From Allantophomopsis cytisporea (Eukaryota; Ascomycota; Leotiomycetes; Phacidiales; Phacidiaceae): a DNA stretch of 64,000 bases. This document shows positions 36,974 to 49,157 of the stretch, one piece after another. Location: positions 1,054,001 through 1,118,000 of the forward strand of contig CP103020.1 in the NCBI GenBank assembly GCA_024752435.1, in the 5' to 3' direction. Position 1 is the first letter of the stretch. Each line of letters opens with the position of its first letter. The notes under the pieces are model-generated. The model was given only the letters and a program-made list of their open reading frames with translations. It was not told where the DNA came from and did not search any database. The position numbers and the translations under genes were made by a program.

Positions 36974-39223
36974 TCAATAATTCTCCGGCAATCCAGCAGC
37001 TGAATAGTCTGGAATGGTCGCCGAGCAGTTAAAGTCTGGCTTATAAGCGAGCGCAGGCAGGATGCCCGCCGCAAGGCCCTGCTTATAACTCCACTGTGTC
37101 GCGCTCTCCGTATCCCAAGTCCAGTAGAACCAGCCCCAGCCATTCTCAAAGCTATTCATCTGCGCCTCAGCAAACATCTGTAGAAATTGCTTATACTGGT
37201 CCGAGTACGCACTGGGATCCGCGTTCGCGGGATCGCATGTGCAAGTGCCTTCTGAGGCCGTTGGGCACACAGGGCTTAGAACTTGCGTCGAGGGGTCCGG
37301 ATAGTTGTATGTGCCAATCCAACGCGCGCCGACGCCTACATCACCCAAGTACTCCGCACAATCCGTGTCGGCTTGTGACCATTCGCCGCACAGCGTGGGC
37401 CCGAAGCCGGTTGCTACGTTCATGCTGTTGACCGTCTGTGAGGTCCAGTCACTGCATGCGTATTGGATCTTGTGCGTGTGGTTATAGGGAATCTGAGCGG
37501 TATTAAAGATGAGGTATTGATGCACGTCTAGTACCAGGTCAGAATATCCCTGCAGCTGTCCCTGCCAGTTATCGAGACCGAGAAAGCCGTCGCCAAAGAC
37601 AACATTAGCGGCCAGACCGTTGTTACGTACGATCTGGTATGCGGAAACCGTCCAGTTGTTGACAGTAGTCGTTGTCAGCGAAGTCATCTTCGGCTCGTTG
37701 ACGAGTCCGTAGAAGGCGATGATGTTCTTATAACGATCTTGTGCGAAGAAGGCGGACAGCTGGTTATGGATGTCCAGCGAACGCTGTCCGTTCAACGTCC
37801 CATCCGTGCCGTTCAACCAGCCGATCGTGCCCTGGCGCCCGCTGTGGTTCCAGCCGTTCTGACTTCCCGGTACGGCGTGAAGGTCGAGGTTCACGCGCAG
37901 GCCATGCTTTCGTGCCCATTCGATGCCGCGGAGCAGGTAACGCCAAGAGACGCGGAAGACGTAGGGGTCTGAATCGTAGGTTGTCACTGCCCAATATGAA
38001 TAGGGGATTCGGACGTGGTCGAGTCCGGCTGCGGCTATGTCGGCAAACGTTTGCTCTGTCACGAAGGAGGAGTAATGCTTCTCCAGCGTGGACTTCGCAT
38101 CTGATGCCCCGAGGTGTTCGCACAGTGTATACTCGTCTATAATATTCAACTTCGAATCGTAGGAAGAGAATAGTGACGGGGTGATGAACGGCTCTATGGA
38201 TAGCCATCCTCCTAGGTTGACTCCTCTTGCTGGCGTGTCTCCATATGAGCCCCAGTCAGTGTCAAGTGTTGCCGAATTCTTATTCGCACTCTTGCTATCA
38301 TCCCATGACGAGTTTAAACCCATGATAGGTAGACCACCTACCGTTTCGTTTGTATATGTGACGTTGAAGTCGGTGGTATCGTACCAACTAAACGGATCAA
38401 GATATGTACCTTTGGCGGCTGTAGGTATGCTTGATTCAGAGATTCCATCAAGGTTGGAATTCGAAGGGCTAGAAGATGTCGATGTTGATGCTGAGCCTGA
38501 ACTCTTCGAACTGTGCTTATTGCTCACAACAATAGCAACGGGTATAATAATTGCCAAAAGCAAGACCAAAATGCCCAGTATAATCCCTAAGGGTCGTCAG
38601 TGTCTCCTAATAAAATTTGTGACCAAATTTCTCTTACACAACTTCTTCCTCCCTTGAGGCTTCTCCTCGTAATTACGCTTCTCATCGTAGTCCCCACCTC
38701 TCAAACCACGCTTTCGCTCGAAATATCCCGATCTCAAGCTCTTGAGTTTTTGGCCACCTCCTTCTTCCAGCAGTGCTCCACTGACAACCCTCCGTCTCTT
38801 CTTGTGGTGTTTCCTTGCCGACTCCACAACGATCACCTCATCCGCATATTGATACTCTTCCCTCTTATTGCGCCTACGCTCACCTTCTCTTTCCCGCTGT
38901 CTAGCACGATCACGTCTCTCTTCACGAGTTCTCGTGCCTTCTCGCCCCTCTCCTCGATGTCGGGGCCTTTCGCGCTCACGCCCATCCGTCCTATGCCGTG
39001 GTGCTCTTGGCTTTCTGGGAATTATTTCGTCTTCGTACCTGGGCTGTTCATTCAATTGATTCAATTTTGCCAACGAATCAATCGACAAGCCCTCTGAGCT
39101 GGTAAGTGTCGGGTCCGTTGTCGATCGTGATCTATGTTCAGATCGGCGCGCATGTGATCGTCGTTTACCATTGTGTGATTGTCTATCACGATGGCGGGGC
39201 TGTGATGATTCTCGTGTCGCCAT
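36974..39223 (-). CDS. exgD: Membrane-anchored GH5 exo-1,3-beta-glucanase
   Basis: Type II membrane glucan 1,3-beta-glucosidase of the cell surface, trimming wall beta-1,3-glucan. Exons 38638-39223 and 36974-38586 (minus) give 732 residues. A 195-residue cytosolic tail, very rich in R, E and H, precedes one membrane helix (about 197-216, IILGILVLLLAIIIPVAIVV) and a Ser-rich linker. The GH5_9 catalytic domain follows, with RGVNLGGWL, HVRIPYSYWA, LDLHAVPGSQNGWNHSG, acid/base Glu493 in VNEP and nucleophile Glu598 in CGEW. Layout matches Aspergillus exgD. Several NxS/T sites fit a surface location. The start gives the longest cytosolic tail; no shorter ATG is clearly better. Confidence 0.94.
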
Positions 39224-39991
39224 GTCCTGCTACAGCTAGGAGAGAGAGAGTATTAATCCCTTCGGCAATGCAAATAAAGTAAATTTCGATTGTTTGAATA
39301 TAACAAGGCATTTTGGGAGATGTTGTAGGCTTTCATACCTGGTGCGTTGATTCGCTATGGTTGCATAGAGCAGGGTGGTGAGACTATTGGCCCAGCAACT
39401 ATCATAATAATACCTGTTTACAGCGTCACCACGGAAGGACAGGCCTGATCTTTTACGCTTCTATTGTTGTTATCTAGATACAAAGCGTAGGTAGTTTCAA
39501 GAACTCTTTCTCTTTATATGTATATAAAAGGTTACGATTTTGAGTCTATTGATGTTATGGAGAGAAACTCCCACATCGACAGAGCCATGGATATTTACTC
39601 CAAACTGCATCACCACGTTCTCATAACAACACTCGTCATAATGTATGTACACAGTGCCTATGTACCTTTAGCTCAGTTTAGTGTGGGAGTAGAGCTTAGG
39701 TACTGTATGTACCTTAATTTCCCCGCAATCCTTCCCGTCTCCGCCCCTCACAGCAAAACACCGGCCACTACTACACAGTCCTACTACTAACTACTACTAA
39801 CTACTACTACTACTACATACTACCTATATTTCCTTCTCACGGTACTTATGCCTCCGCTGCATCCTGCATATCGTCGATAGATGAAAGCCGCATCTAAGCG
39901 CACTCTATGCTGCAAGCAATAATCCTCATGTCGTTGTAATCTCCTACAACCAACAATCAATCAACACTGGTCTAAATAATCTGTATACAAA
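39224..39991. other. Divergent promoter region
   Basis: 768 bases between the glucanase and the E1 beta gene. It has a CTA/ACTA trinucleotide run at about 39778-39822. No gene seen. Confidence 0.6.
39778..39822. repeat. (CTA)n-rich microsatellite
   Basis: Interrupted CTA/ACTA units, about 170 bases upstream of the E1 beta start codon. Confidence 0.85.
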
Positions 39992-41269
39992 ATGAAGACC
40001 CTCTATATACCTTCACTAAGATATCTGTCCAAGGTACTGCAACGTACTTCCTCTACTACCATCATAACCCCTTTCTACAACGTTCCATTCCAACAACAAT
40101 GCTCCTACTCTACGTATCCCCCGAGTGCTCGGCTCAACATACCAACCGACTTCTCCACCACGACCATCCTATCGCATACTTCAAGAAGTGCCCTTCAGAA
40201 TCCTGAGCTGCCAGATGAAGCCCGCAATGGTACTACAAAGCGTTTAAATCTCTTTCAAGCCATTAATGACGCTCTTTCTACTGCTCTCGCAGCTGATGAG
40301 TCGGTGATACTCTTTGGAGAAGATGTAGCATTTGGCGGGGTATTCAGATGCTCTATGAACCTCGCGCAAGAGTTCGGCTCAGAACGAGTCTTTAATACGC
40401 CGCTTTCAGAGCAGGGAATTGTGGGCTTTGCGATCGGCGCTGCTGCAGAAGGCATGAAAGCCATTGCGGAGATACAATTCGCAGACTATGTGTACCCGGC
40501 ATTTGACCAGTTGGTGAACGAGGCGGCCAAATTTAGATACAGAGATGGTAAAGAGGGTAGGAGTGTTGGTGGACTGACTGTGCGGATGCCTTGTGGAGGT
40601 GTTGGTCATGGTGCTTTGTATGTATTCGTTTTGTCTAGCTCATGTGATTGCTCTGACATGATTAGATATCATTCGCAGTCACCAGAGAGCCTGTTCACGC
40701 ACATCCCAGGCCTCAGGGTCATCATGCCTCGATCACCAATCCAGGCAAAAGGACTTTTGCTTGCGGCTATTGCTTCTAATGATCCCTGCATCTTCATGGA
40801 ACCAAAGGCCTTGTATCGAGCTGCTGTTGAAGAAGTTCCGCAAGATCGTTATACCCTTCCATTATCGAAAGCGGAGATCCTGAAAGAAGGAGAAGATCTG
40901 ACAATCGTATCATATGGTCATCCATTGTATACCTGCAGTACAGCCATTGAAGTAGCAGAGAAAGATCTTGGTGTAAGTATAGAGCTTATTGATCTTAGAA
41001 CTATATATCCATGGGATAAGGAGACGGTCTACAAGAGTATAAGGAAGACTGGGAGATGCGTTGTGGTTCACGAGAGCATGGTGAACGCTGGTGTAGGCGC
41101 CGAGGTTGCCGCCAGCATACAGGAGGATAAGGAGACATTCATCAGGATGGAGGCCCCTGTAATACGTGTTGCAGGTTGGAGTATTCACACTCCCCTCCTC
41201 TACGAGAGGTTCAACGTTCCAGATGTTGCGAGAGTGTATGATGCTATAAAGCGTGCCATAGAATATTGA
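39992..41269 (+). CDS. Branched-chain 2-oxoacid dehydrogenase E1 beta subunit
   Basis: Beta subunit of the thiamine-diphosphate E1 component in the mitochondrial complex that decarboxylates keto acids from Val, Leu and Ile. Exons 39992-40617 and 40666-41269 give 409 residues. The 48-base intron has no in-frame stop, so the unspliced frame also reads through (425 residues). Removing it restores the conserved GHGALYHSQSPES. Other marks are ILFGEDVAFGGVFRCSMNL, FNTPLSEQGIVGFAIG, IQFADYVYPAFDQ, IFMEPKALYR, IDLRTIYPWD and the AGWSIHTPLLYE end region. The first 40 or so residues are S/T/R-rich, as in a mitochondrial presequence. Confidence 0.96.
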   Translation: MKTLYIPSLRYLSKVLQRTSSTTIITPFYNVPFQQQCSYSTYPPSARLNIPTDFSTTTILSHTSRSALQNPELPDEARNGTTKRLNLFQAINDALSTALAADESVILFGEDVAFGGVFRCSMNLAQEFGSERVFNTPLSEQGIVGFAIGAAAEGMKAIAEIQFADYVYPAFDQLVNEAAKFRYRDGKEGRSVGGLTVRMPCGGVGHGALYVFVLSSSCDCSDMIRYHSQSPESLFTHIPGLRVIMPRSPIQAKGLLLAAIASNDPCIFMEPKALYRAAVEEVPQDRYTLPLSKAEILKEGEDLTIVSYGHPLYTCSTAIEVAEKDLGVSIELIDLRTIYPWDKETVYKSIRKTGRCVVVHESMVNAGVGAEVAASIQEDKETFIRMEAPVIRVAGWSIHTPLLYERFNVPDVARVYDAIKRAIEY

Positions 41270-41917
41270 AGCAGTCTCAATCTATATCTCTATAGTTCAG
41301 GGCGCACTTATCCTCCGTAACTTCATGTAGAAAACTCATGTCGGTATTCCTCCGGTCTCTTGGAAAACAACTATAAATCAAGATTGCGATGTGGAAGCAA
41401 ATCTTATGGGAGAGTTCCACGATATTCAGTTCCGTTAAACAAAACTACGGCAAATGGATGCGCTAAAAATAAATCTTGTATGTCATTAGGTGTTGCTATG
41501 TCCTTTCAGTCTTTCGTTTAAACATAGGCGTATTTGTGAAGCTCAAGAACATCAAGGCAGCTCCCACAAAATAGATATATAGAACTATCAATAACCTCAA
41601 TTCATAATATAGTGACTTCATAGAATCTTCTATCCAGATAGACTATGCTACTATATAGACATAATGATCTCAAATTAATCCATAGTATACCCAATATTGA
41701 TGGAAAGATCTACCCACTGTTGATGTCTTATTAGTACTTGTGATATTGTCCCGCGGAAAAATATATTCAATACTCGCGCCCAAGAACTTCCTTTTTGTTC
41801 ATCTTCTTTTCTTGCTTCACCAGAGTACAACGTAAGGACTCTGTCATTCAATTCAACTGTCGTTTGATCCTTTTAGACTTTCGTCATCCCACTCAAACGA
41901 TCTCATTATCACAAACA
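41270..41917. other. Intergenic region
   Basis: About 650 AT-rich bases. The final 130 bases read like a C/T- and A-rich fungal leader in front of the decayed gene. No gene seen. Confidence 0.5.
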
Positions 41918-43060
41918 ATGGCGCTGTCCAGACCAATTCCACCATCTTTCACCCCGCGCTCAGGTCACAGGGCTAGCAGAGTCGAGTTCGCTGAGAACAT
42001 GTTTTTCGACACCAAGAATACTGAGCTCATATTCATGGGAGAGTTCAAAGTCATCTAAGGAGGTCAAGCGCCCAGCCCCACTACTATCCCAAAAGCCCTC
42101 GCAGCCCCTGCTTAATAAGGAGGCCGAGGCGACCATATTGAAGGATCTCAGCGCAGCAGTATAACACGCCACCGGAGGGCGAGCAAAGTCAGAAATACCT
42201 CAGGTGGGATGCAGATTTGCAAAGTGAAGATAGCTACACTGACTGCTTCGTCCAGTATCAAGAAGCGCCACTCCAGTGTTGGGAAGAAGGTCAGTCATTA
42301 TGCTAGTCAAAGGAGGTGATAGTGGGGTTGTCAGATGTTAATAATTCTTAGGCAACCATGACGACTACAGGCGAATATGTTGAGTGGAGAACCGATTCCC
42401 TTAATATGTATGCAGGCAAGCTCTTAGTTCCCCTGTGTCTTTGTATCTGTCAGTTCTGCCTATAAACTCAGCCTTCATGAGCCTCCACGCATCCGAAAAG
42501 CATAGTTCCGAAAGAGGTCGAGCCTGGCAAGGGCCCTGGTTTCCTCTGCCTGTTCAGGAGAAGTATCTTTCGTTGCACGAGTATAAAGAACAATTCGGAA
42601 GTACTCTGCGCTTTCCGAAGAACCAGTATGGAAGGTAATGACTGCTCGCGCCGGGTGCATTGCTCGATTCGCAATCAAGGTTCTGCGCGACAATGAGAAG
42701 ATGCCATCTACCGATCAAACTGGCCGCCCAACTCTCCTCGACCCCCAGAGGTTCGGTGCCTTCAAATGGGCAGCGATCGACAGTGGATATCCAATCATCA
42801 ATGTCTTGATTGAAAAGCAACAGAAACGAAGAGGCCCGGAGCAGGGCATCGACTACCCTGGTCACTGGGCCGGCTGTCAGAAGACAAGGCAGCGCCTTGA
42901 CAAGAAGATTAAGAACTTCTGTGGCTGGACAGAGTGCGAAAAGTTCGAGAAACCCCTTTTAGACTCCAGAAAGAGCACCTTGCCGTTGCAAATGATGAGT
43001 TTGAGAAGGAGATCGCGGTTGCTAACTGTTGAACGCGGAGATGGATGTAAGGCTCTTTAG
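41918..43060 (+). pseudogene. Decayed hypothetical gene
   Basis: A fungal-type leader ends in CACAAACA-ATG at 41918 and opens MALSRPIPPSFTPRSGHRAS. Coding-like text then continues, but in changing frames: one shift near 42045 (EVKRPAPLLSQKPSQPLL), another near 42160 (YNTPPEGEQSQKYLRWDADL), a plausible intron at about 42290-42350, a block reading EYVEWRTDSLNMYAG near 42380, one reading GRAWQGPWFPLPVQEKYLSL near 42510, and a last open piece at 42638-43060 (TLLDPQRFGAFKWAAIDSGY). No set of normal introns that I tried joins these. I do not recognise the family. It may be a recently broken lineage-specific gene, or a gene with unusual splicing. Confidence 0.5.
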
Positions 43061-43649
43061 GTGCCTTGACTCCAATTTGGCCATCTGTGCTCTCTTTGTA
43101 TTCGTGCGCTACATGTTGGACGTGGACTTTCTTAATAATTTCTCGGAAATTCATATGAACGTGTTGCTCGAAGAAGTTCTATGGTGAAGCTGCATGGTTG
43201 ACTGATACAATGAAACAATACCTGAAATGGGAAACATAATTAGAGAACATATGTTAAAGCCATACACCTACTAAATTATAGTCAACGATAGAACGTTGAT
43301 GCCGGATTTTGATGTTGAACAGCATGATATAAGAGACAAGTCGGTGTCATAAGTCGATATTTTATGAATTCGATATGATCTTTGGTGCTTTTAGAGATAT
43401 TAGCGCGGATGAGGCTCGATATTATTCTATAGTACCTAAGGTATGTATCATATTGCTGGGCAGACACCAGCCACAGTTCTCTGTTAGGCACACAGCCACA
43501 ATCGAGGGGGTCCTCGCTCGCGTCTCATCCCCACTATCCGTTAGACGGATCGTACCGTCATTACTGGAGCTCCCCTTGTAGTTGATCTTGGGATATCCTA
43601 TTCTGTACTCTTAATTTCATATCCAACATCATAATCTGTAGCATTCACT
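43061..43649. other. Intergenic region
   Basis: About 590 bases; promoter of the capping protein gene. No gene seen. Confidence 0.55.
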
Positions 43650-44814
43650 ATGGCATCTCAACTTGAGACCGTGTCTGCCTTTGTCGAAGGAGCTCCTCCA
43701 GGAGAGGTAGTAGTTCGACTTCCAATACACCGCACCCACCGCTAACCCCCTTCCAAGCTCGCAGATGTTATAGCTGGTATGGAAGACCATTACTTTTACA
43801 CCATTCAATCTGAAGCATTCAGCTAAGATCCGCCTAGATATCAAAGCCCTTACAGTTGATGAACCAACTCTTGTGTCTCAGCTCGGTCCGGCCTTCGAGA
43901 AATACAACGAGGAACAGTTTGCGACAGCGAAGCTTCCAGGGGGGAGCCAACATGTCAGTTTGCGACGAGACATCCATTCAGTGATGATTCGAGGTTGATT
44001 TGGTATTCAATAGGTCATTGTCAGCTCTCACAACTCTCTCGGTGATGGACGATACTTTGATGTAGAGAGTTCCTCCAGCTTCGCATTTGATCACAGCACT
44101 CAGGTATGTCAGGTCTTCGCTAGATTATATCATATACATATGGATGATATACTGATTAGAAAACACAGAAAGCTAGTGCTGCTCAGAGTTACGTCTTGGA
44201 GAGTACTCATTTAGACTTAATGTAGGCAGATCCTGCAGCTCAGCAGTTCATATACTTATAACAACTTAGTAAATCACTGCTCAAGAGCATGTCAACCCAC
44301 ATCACAGAGCATTATCCAAATGCAACCTATGGGATATATCCGATCGAGAATGACTCCAAAATTGCGATTCTTTTGGTTGCCAACAAATACAGTCCAAACA
44401 ACTTTTGGTATGTTCGATCTTACCTTCCCAATTGAAACAAATGGTCGCTGACTACAATCTAGGAACGGTCGATGGCGTTCTCTCTACATCTTTGACCCAT
44501 CAGCAAGCACTTTAGTAGGAAGCTTGAAGGTCGATGTCCATTACTACGAAGACGGTAACGTACGACTCCTTACAACGAAGCCGATATCATCATCGATATC
44601 CTCCGCAAGTGCAACATCGATCGTCCGCGAAATAGCTGTGGTAGAGAAGAAGTACCAAGAAGAACTGAACAAAGGATTCACCAACTTGAGTGAAGGAGCT
44701 TTCAAGGGACTTAGAAGACAACTCCCCATTACCCGCCAAAAGATTGACTGGGACAAGAACTTGAGTGGATACCGTTTGGGACAAGATATTGGAGGTGGAA
44801 GCTCGCGAAGATAG
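43650..44814 (+). CDS. CAP1: F-actin capping protein alpha subunit
   Basis: Pairs with the beta subunit to cap barbed ends of actin filaments at cortical patches. Seven exons, 43650-43706, 43758-43776, 43838-43953, 44014-44103, 44169-44221, 44270-44407 and 44463-44814, give 274 residues, normal for the family. It opens with SAFVEGAPPGELADVIADIK. Conserved blocks are EKYNEEQFATAKLPG, HNSLGDGRYFDVES, ATYGIYPIENDSKIAILLVA, NKYSPNNFWNGRWRS and the C-terminal LPITRQKIDWDKNLSGYRLG. The second exon is only 19 bases. The short exons explain why the gene is easy to miss. Confidence 0.95.
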
Positions 44815-45658
44815 AGGTGTGTGGATCAAGGGTCCGGAATCATACGATGTGATGGCACCAATTCTAAGTCGGCTTCCATGATAAAATGCTCATACATCCC
44901 TACCACGGAAATGCGGTAGAGCGATTGGCTGTCGAGACCATCCTCACTCATACTCAAGCTTCACGATAGTTACAAAATCTACAACATAAGTAAAGAAAGA
45001 GTGTTTATTCAACACACATTGTATACTATCGAAATGATCGACCGAAGTCAGCGGTTGTACCAAGTAGCCTCAGTGATACCATTCATAAGGGATTGTTTGC
45101 TGAGATTGCCGATATCAATAGCCGCCCTCTTTCAGCACTCCGCACTTTACGTTGTTAGTAGGTTGTTTTACATGATAGGTAGTAAGGGTTGTTCACGTTC
45201 TCCGTTCCGACCACGAACATTCCATCCTTTATGCATAATAAAGTGACCTTGGTGCCGATTGTGCAAGCACGAATCTCAATACGTACGGAAACCCACTTTG
45301 CACAAAATTGCAAATCTACAAATCGACCAGTAAAAAGCAACTTGTAATGCTGACCGAACGGACCAGGATCAAGACTAGGCAATAGGGAAGCATTTCCCCA
45401 ATAAAGTAATCTATGCCTGAGGTATAACATCCTCCATCTTAGCGACCTGGGAAGTTATCTAGTCGGGTCCGCCGTTCTATGGGTAGTTGTCCTCGACAGC
45501 ACCATCTCTGGGACAATCTTTCTGTATCCGTCTGAGCAATTTCCCCAAATCTACTTCCTTTTGCTTCTTTGCATTTTCGCAAGCCTAGATTTCTTCATTC
45601 CTACGATCTCGGGACGCTTTTCGATACGGACAGATAAACGAATATACATCCATTCACC
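44815..45658. other. Intergenic region
   Basis: About 840 bases with the capping protein 3' end and the cytochrome b5 promoter. No gene seen. Confidence 0.55.
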
Positions 45659-46417
45659 ATGTCGCAAGAATTCACATACTCCGAGGTCTCTGCCCATACC
45701 ACCAAGAAGGACCTCTACATGGTCATTCACGACAAGGTCTATGATACCAGCGCCTTCGTCGATGAACATCCGTAAGTTTTCTTCGTCTCATATATTTTTT
45801 TATAAAGAGTGGGATTAGTGGGGTGAGTTTGGCCGCCCCCTCAAGAATTTCCGCTGTGTACATTTTGGTCAGACAGTATAGAAACTGTTGAGAAGGGCTT
45901 TTCAATCTACCATTCACATTTTTTGAATTGAGAACGGCTGTTGACATGACATCTCCGCCGAATCTCTCTCGGAAGTGGACTGCCAGACTGCCAGACCCCC
46001 TGATTCCAATCATTCAGCTCTCACCTAGTTCTCACCCAAGACTTACATGTGCTAATTCGGAACATCAGAGGTGGAGAGGAGGTTCTCCTTGATGTAGGTG
46101 GACAAGACGCAACTGAGGCTTTTGAGGACGTTGGCCACAGTGATGAGGCCCGGGAGATCCTTGATGGTCTTCTTGTTGGTACTTTGAAGCGCCAGGTAAA
46201 ATGATTCTTCCCTTTACCACGGAACGGTTAACTGATAGCCATTATTTTACAGCCAGGAGACCCAGCACCAAAGGCACAGGCACCCACATCTTCTTCCTCC
46301 TCTTCTTCAGGCAGCTCAACCGGTTTTGGCACTGCCCTTTACGCCGTTATCCTTCTTGGTGGTGCTGCTGCTTTCGGCGCATACAAGTACACTCAGAGCC
46401 AAGAAAACAAGGCTTGA
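45659..46417 (+). CDS. CYB5: Cytochrome b5
   Basis: Tail-anchored ER heme protein that donates electrons to desaturases, sterol enzymes and some P450s. Exons 45659-45771, 46069-46195 and 46253-46417 give 134 residues. Heme ligands are His37 in VDEHPGGEE and His61 in DVGHSDEA. A Ser/Gly-rich linker precedes one C-terminal membrane helix (about 105-125) and the short tail TQSQENKA. The first intron is unusually long for this window (297 bases) and splits the HPGG codons. Confidence 0.96.
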
Positions 46418-47008
46418 ATTACGATAAAAACGACCGAAGGATATTGAGGGACGGACTGGTATTATGGGCGAAAACAAGCATACAAAGTGCGTTTATCGCA
46501 CATGTGAGATTGTCGACTAGACATATACCATTTGAAGATAATGGCTTTCTGTCGCATAAGGGCACTGCCCAAGATGAGATAGCCAACACCTCCAAAGTCC
46601 TTTTTTGTTCTGTGCTGCAGATACTTACGGGAACATGAAAATTTAATTACGAAGGAAGTCGTGCTGCCCAAACTTTCGGAACGAAGGATTGACATGAGTG
46701 ATTGTGGCATTAGTGAGACTTTCTGCGGAGAAGTAGTTGTCGTATTTCGTACCCCATGTGATAAGTGGTCGAACGTGCCCAACTCCACCGTAAGACATTA
46801 TTAAATTTGGAGCTTAAAGCTTAGAAAACCGCCCCCGCCAAAAGCTCCGAAGCGCGCAAGCAAGCGGCGTGACAACACGCTTCAAGGCAACCAAGATTCT
46901 AGTTAAAACACAAGGCACGACGCTGCGCACCAACTCTTACTGATATTCTACAAACGTCTTCCCAATTTCCCTAGCATTTTTCTTGACATCAAAAGGTCGT
47001 TAACAGTC
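46418..47008. other. Intergenic region
   Basis: About 590 bases; cytochrome b5 3' end and HSE1 promoter. No gene seen. Confidence 0.6.
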
Positions 47009-49157
47009 ATGTTTCGAGCGCAGCAGAATGCGTTCGACGATGTCGTCGGTACGTCATTGCTCCTTATTAGAAGTTTATGTGATCTATACCGCGATTAATC
47101 AGATATGGCTTGCTGACGATTACGAAACGTATAGCAAAGGCGACGGACGAGAATCTCACATCCGAGAACTGGGAATATATCATGGATGTGTGCGATAAAG
47201 TGACCGGCGAGGACAGTGGTCCCAAAGATGCTGTTGCGAGTATGATTAAGAGGTTAGCGCATCGCAATGCCAACGTTCAATTATATACGCTCGAGGTGCG
47301 TCGACTACATAGTATCTACAGTTATGACAGTTTCTGATTGCCCTTTTCAGCTTGCGAACTCGTTGAGTCAGAACTGTGGACCAAAGATGCATCGAGAGCT
47401 CGCCTCTAGAGCATTCACCGATGCCTTATTACGACTAGCGAACGATAGAAACACCCATCAACAAGTGAAGGCGAAGATCTTGGAGCGTATGGCGGAGTGG
47501 GCCGAGATGTTCTCAAAGGACCCAGACTTAGGTATAATGGGCGATCAGTATCAGAAGTTGAAAAGCCAGAATCCAAACCTGCATCCGCCATCGGCGCCAT
47601 CAAAGAGCCGACTTACAGATTTAGACAGAAGGAAGGAAGAAGAGGAGTTGCAGATGGCTCTCAAGCTTTCGATCCAACAAGACAAGGCTGCCCAAGCACC
47701 AAAATCAGAGGCGCCATCATCGTCAGCACCAGTACAAACTCAAACAGCTGTCCCTTCCGGAACCACAGCTGCAACGGTATCCAGAGTTAGGGCGCTATTC
47801 GACTTTCAACCATCTGAGCCAGGAGAATTGCAGTTCAGAAAGGGAGATGTTATTGCAGTGCTCGAGTCAGTGTACAAGGATTGGTGGAAGGGCTCTCTTC
47901 GTGGACAAACGGGTATTTTCCCGTTGAACTATGTCGAGAAGCTTGCCGATCCAACCACAGATGAATTGCAGCGAGAGGCGCAGATGGAAGCCGAGGTTTT
48001 TGCTGAAATTAAGAATGTTGAAAAGCTTCTGACCTTGCTGAGCACATCGAGTTCAGAGCTCAGGGGAGAGGACAACGATGAAATTACGGTACGTACGTTA
48101 CTATCAGCGATAGTGAGCTCCAGCTAAATGTCTAGAAACTGTATCATTCCACCCTCGCCATTCGGCCCAAGCTTATTGAATTGATCGGAAAATACTCACA
48201 GAAGAAGGGTAAGTCGATTAAGAATGTTCTGAGCTCCGTCCTGATATGTGTATAGATGATTTCACACAATTGAATGAGAAGTTCATTAAAGCACGCCGTG
48301 ACTACGAAAGCTTGCTTGACTCATCGATGTCGCAACCGCAGCAACCGTATCAGTATGGCCGTCCCGGTCAGATTCCACACGGGTACGGACCTACAGGCTA
48401 TCCGCCGCAGAATGCTCCACCGCAGCAAGATCCTGGTAGATACTATTCTCCAGACCCGCAAAATCAATCACAGTATCCGCAACAGTCTTCATCCCCAGCC
48501 CTACAACACCCGCAACGTAATGGGCCTGCCCCGTTCTACGTCGTTCCTCACCATCAACAACAACAACACCCGCAATATCCGCCTCGTGATTCTACGCCGC
48601 AAATTCCTGCCGATCTCAGACCAGCTCCGTTACAGACTGGCCCTCGACCTCAATCTCAATATCAGATGCAGCCCCAGACCGGTCATCGTCCACAGAGCAC
48701 TCAGCTTAGTCCTCAGGAACTTGCAGCGACGGCCTACGATTCACCTATTGCCCCGGGACAAAATTCTGCTTACAGTGCCTCTGTATATTCACAAGAGGAA
48801 GGATACTCAGCACCAGCACCTGTGGAGCAGGCCAATGTAGTACCTCAACAGTACGCCGCCTATGTGCCACCACCTGCTCAACATCAGCAGCCAAGTGCTC
48901 CACCTCAGCATCAACAAGTACCGCCAAGCCATGAACCCCCACCCCCACCATCAGGAGAGCATGATGCACCCAGTCCTATTCCCTTGAATGGAGATACCGG
49001 ATACCCTGTACTGGGGGTGAAGCATGGCCATCATGGAGCGCATCAGGTAGGAAGCCAGGGAGCAAATCATTATAAAGCATACCAGCGACCCGCAAGTAGT
49101 GGTGAAGATACTACTGGTGCACCAAGTGTGCCAAGTGTGGCAGATTTTTACAGATAA
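47009..49157 (+). CDS. HSE1: ESCRT-0 subunit HSE1 (STAM homologue)
   Basis: Binds ubiquitinated membrane cargo on endosomes with VPS27 and starts sorting to the vacuole. Exons 47009-47048, 47135-47295, 47351-48088, 48136-48208 and 48256-49157 give 637 residues. Order: VHS domain (about 5-140), ubiquitin-interacting motif (160-180, EEEELQMALKLSIQQ), SH3 domain (211-266, with ALFDFQ, DWWKG and PLNYVE), a GAT-like helical region (about 270-350), then a Pro/Gln/Tyr-rich tail. The tail's low-complexity PQQPYQYG and PPQHQQ runs are usual in mould orthologues. Confidence 0.96.

Noticed and set aside
41795..41917. In-frame upstream extension of the decayed gene's first exon
   Set aside because: The text is leader-like, and the ATG at 41918 has the typical fungal context.
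48274..48840. 188-residue frame on the plus strand
   Set aside because: It overlaps the Pro/Gln-rich tail of HSE1 in another frame and has no domain.
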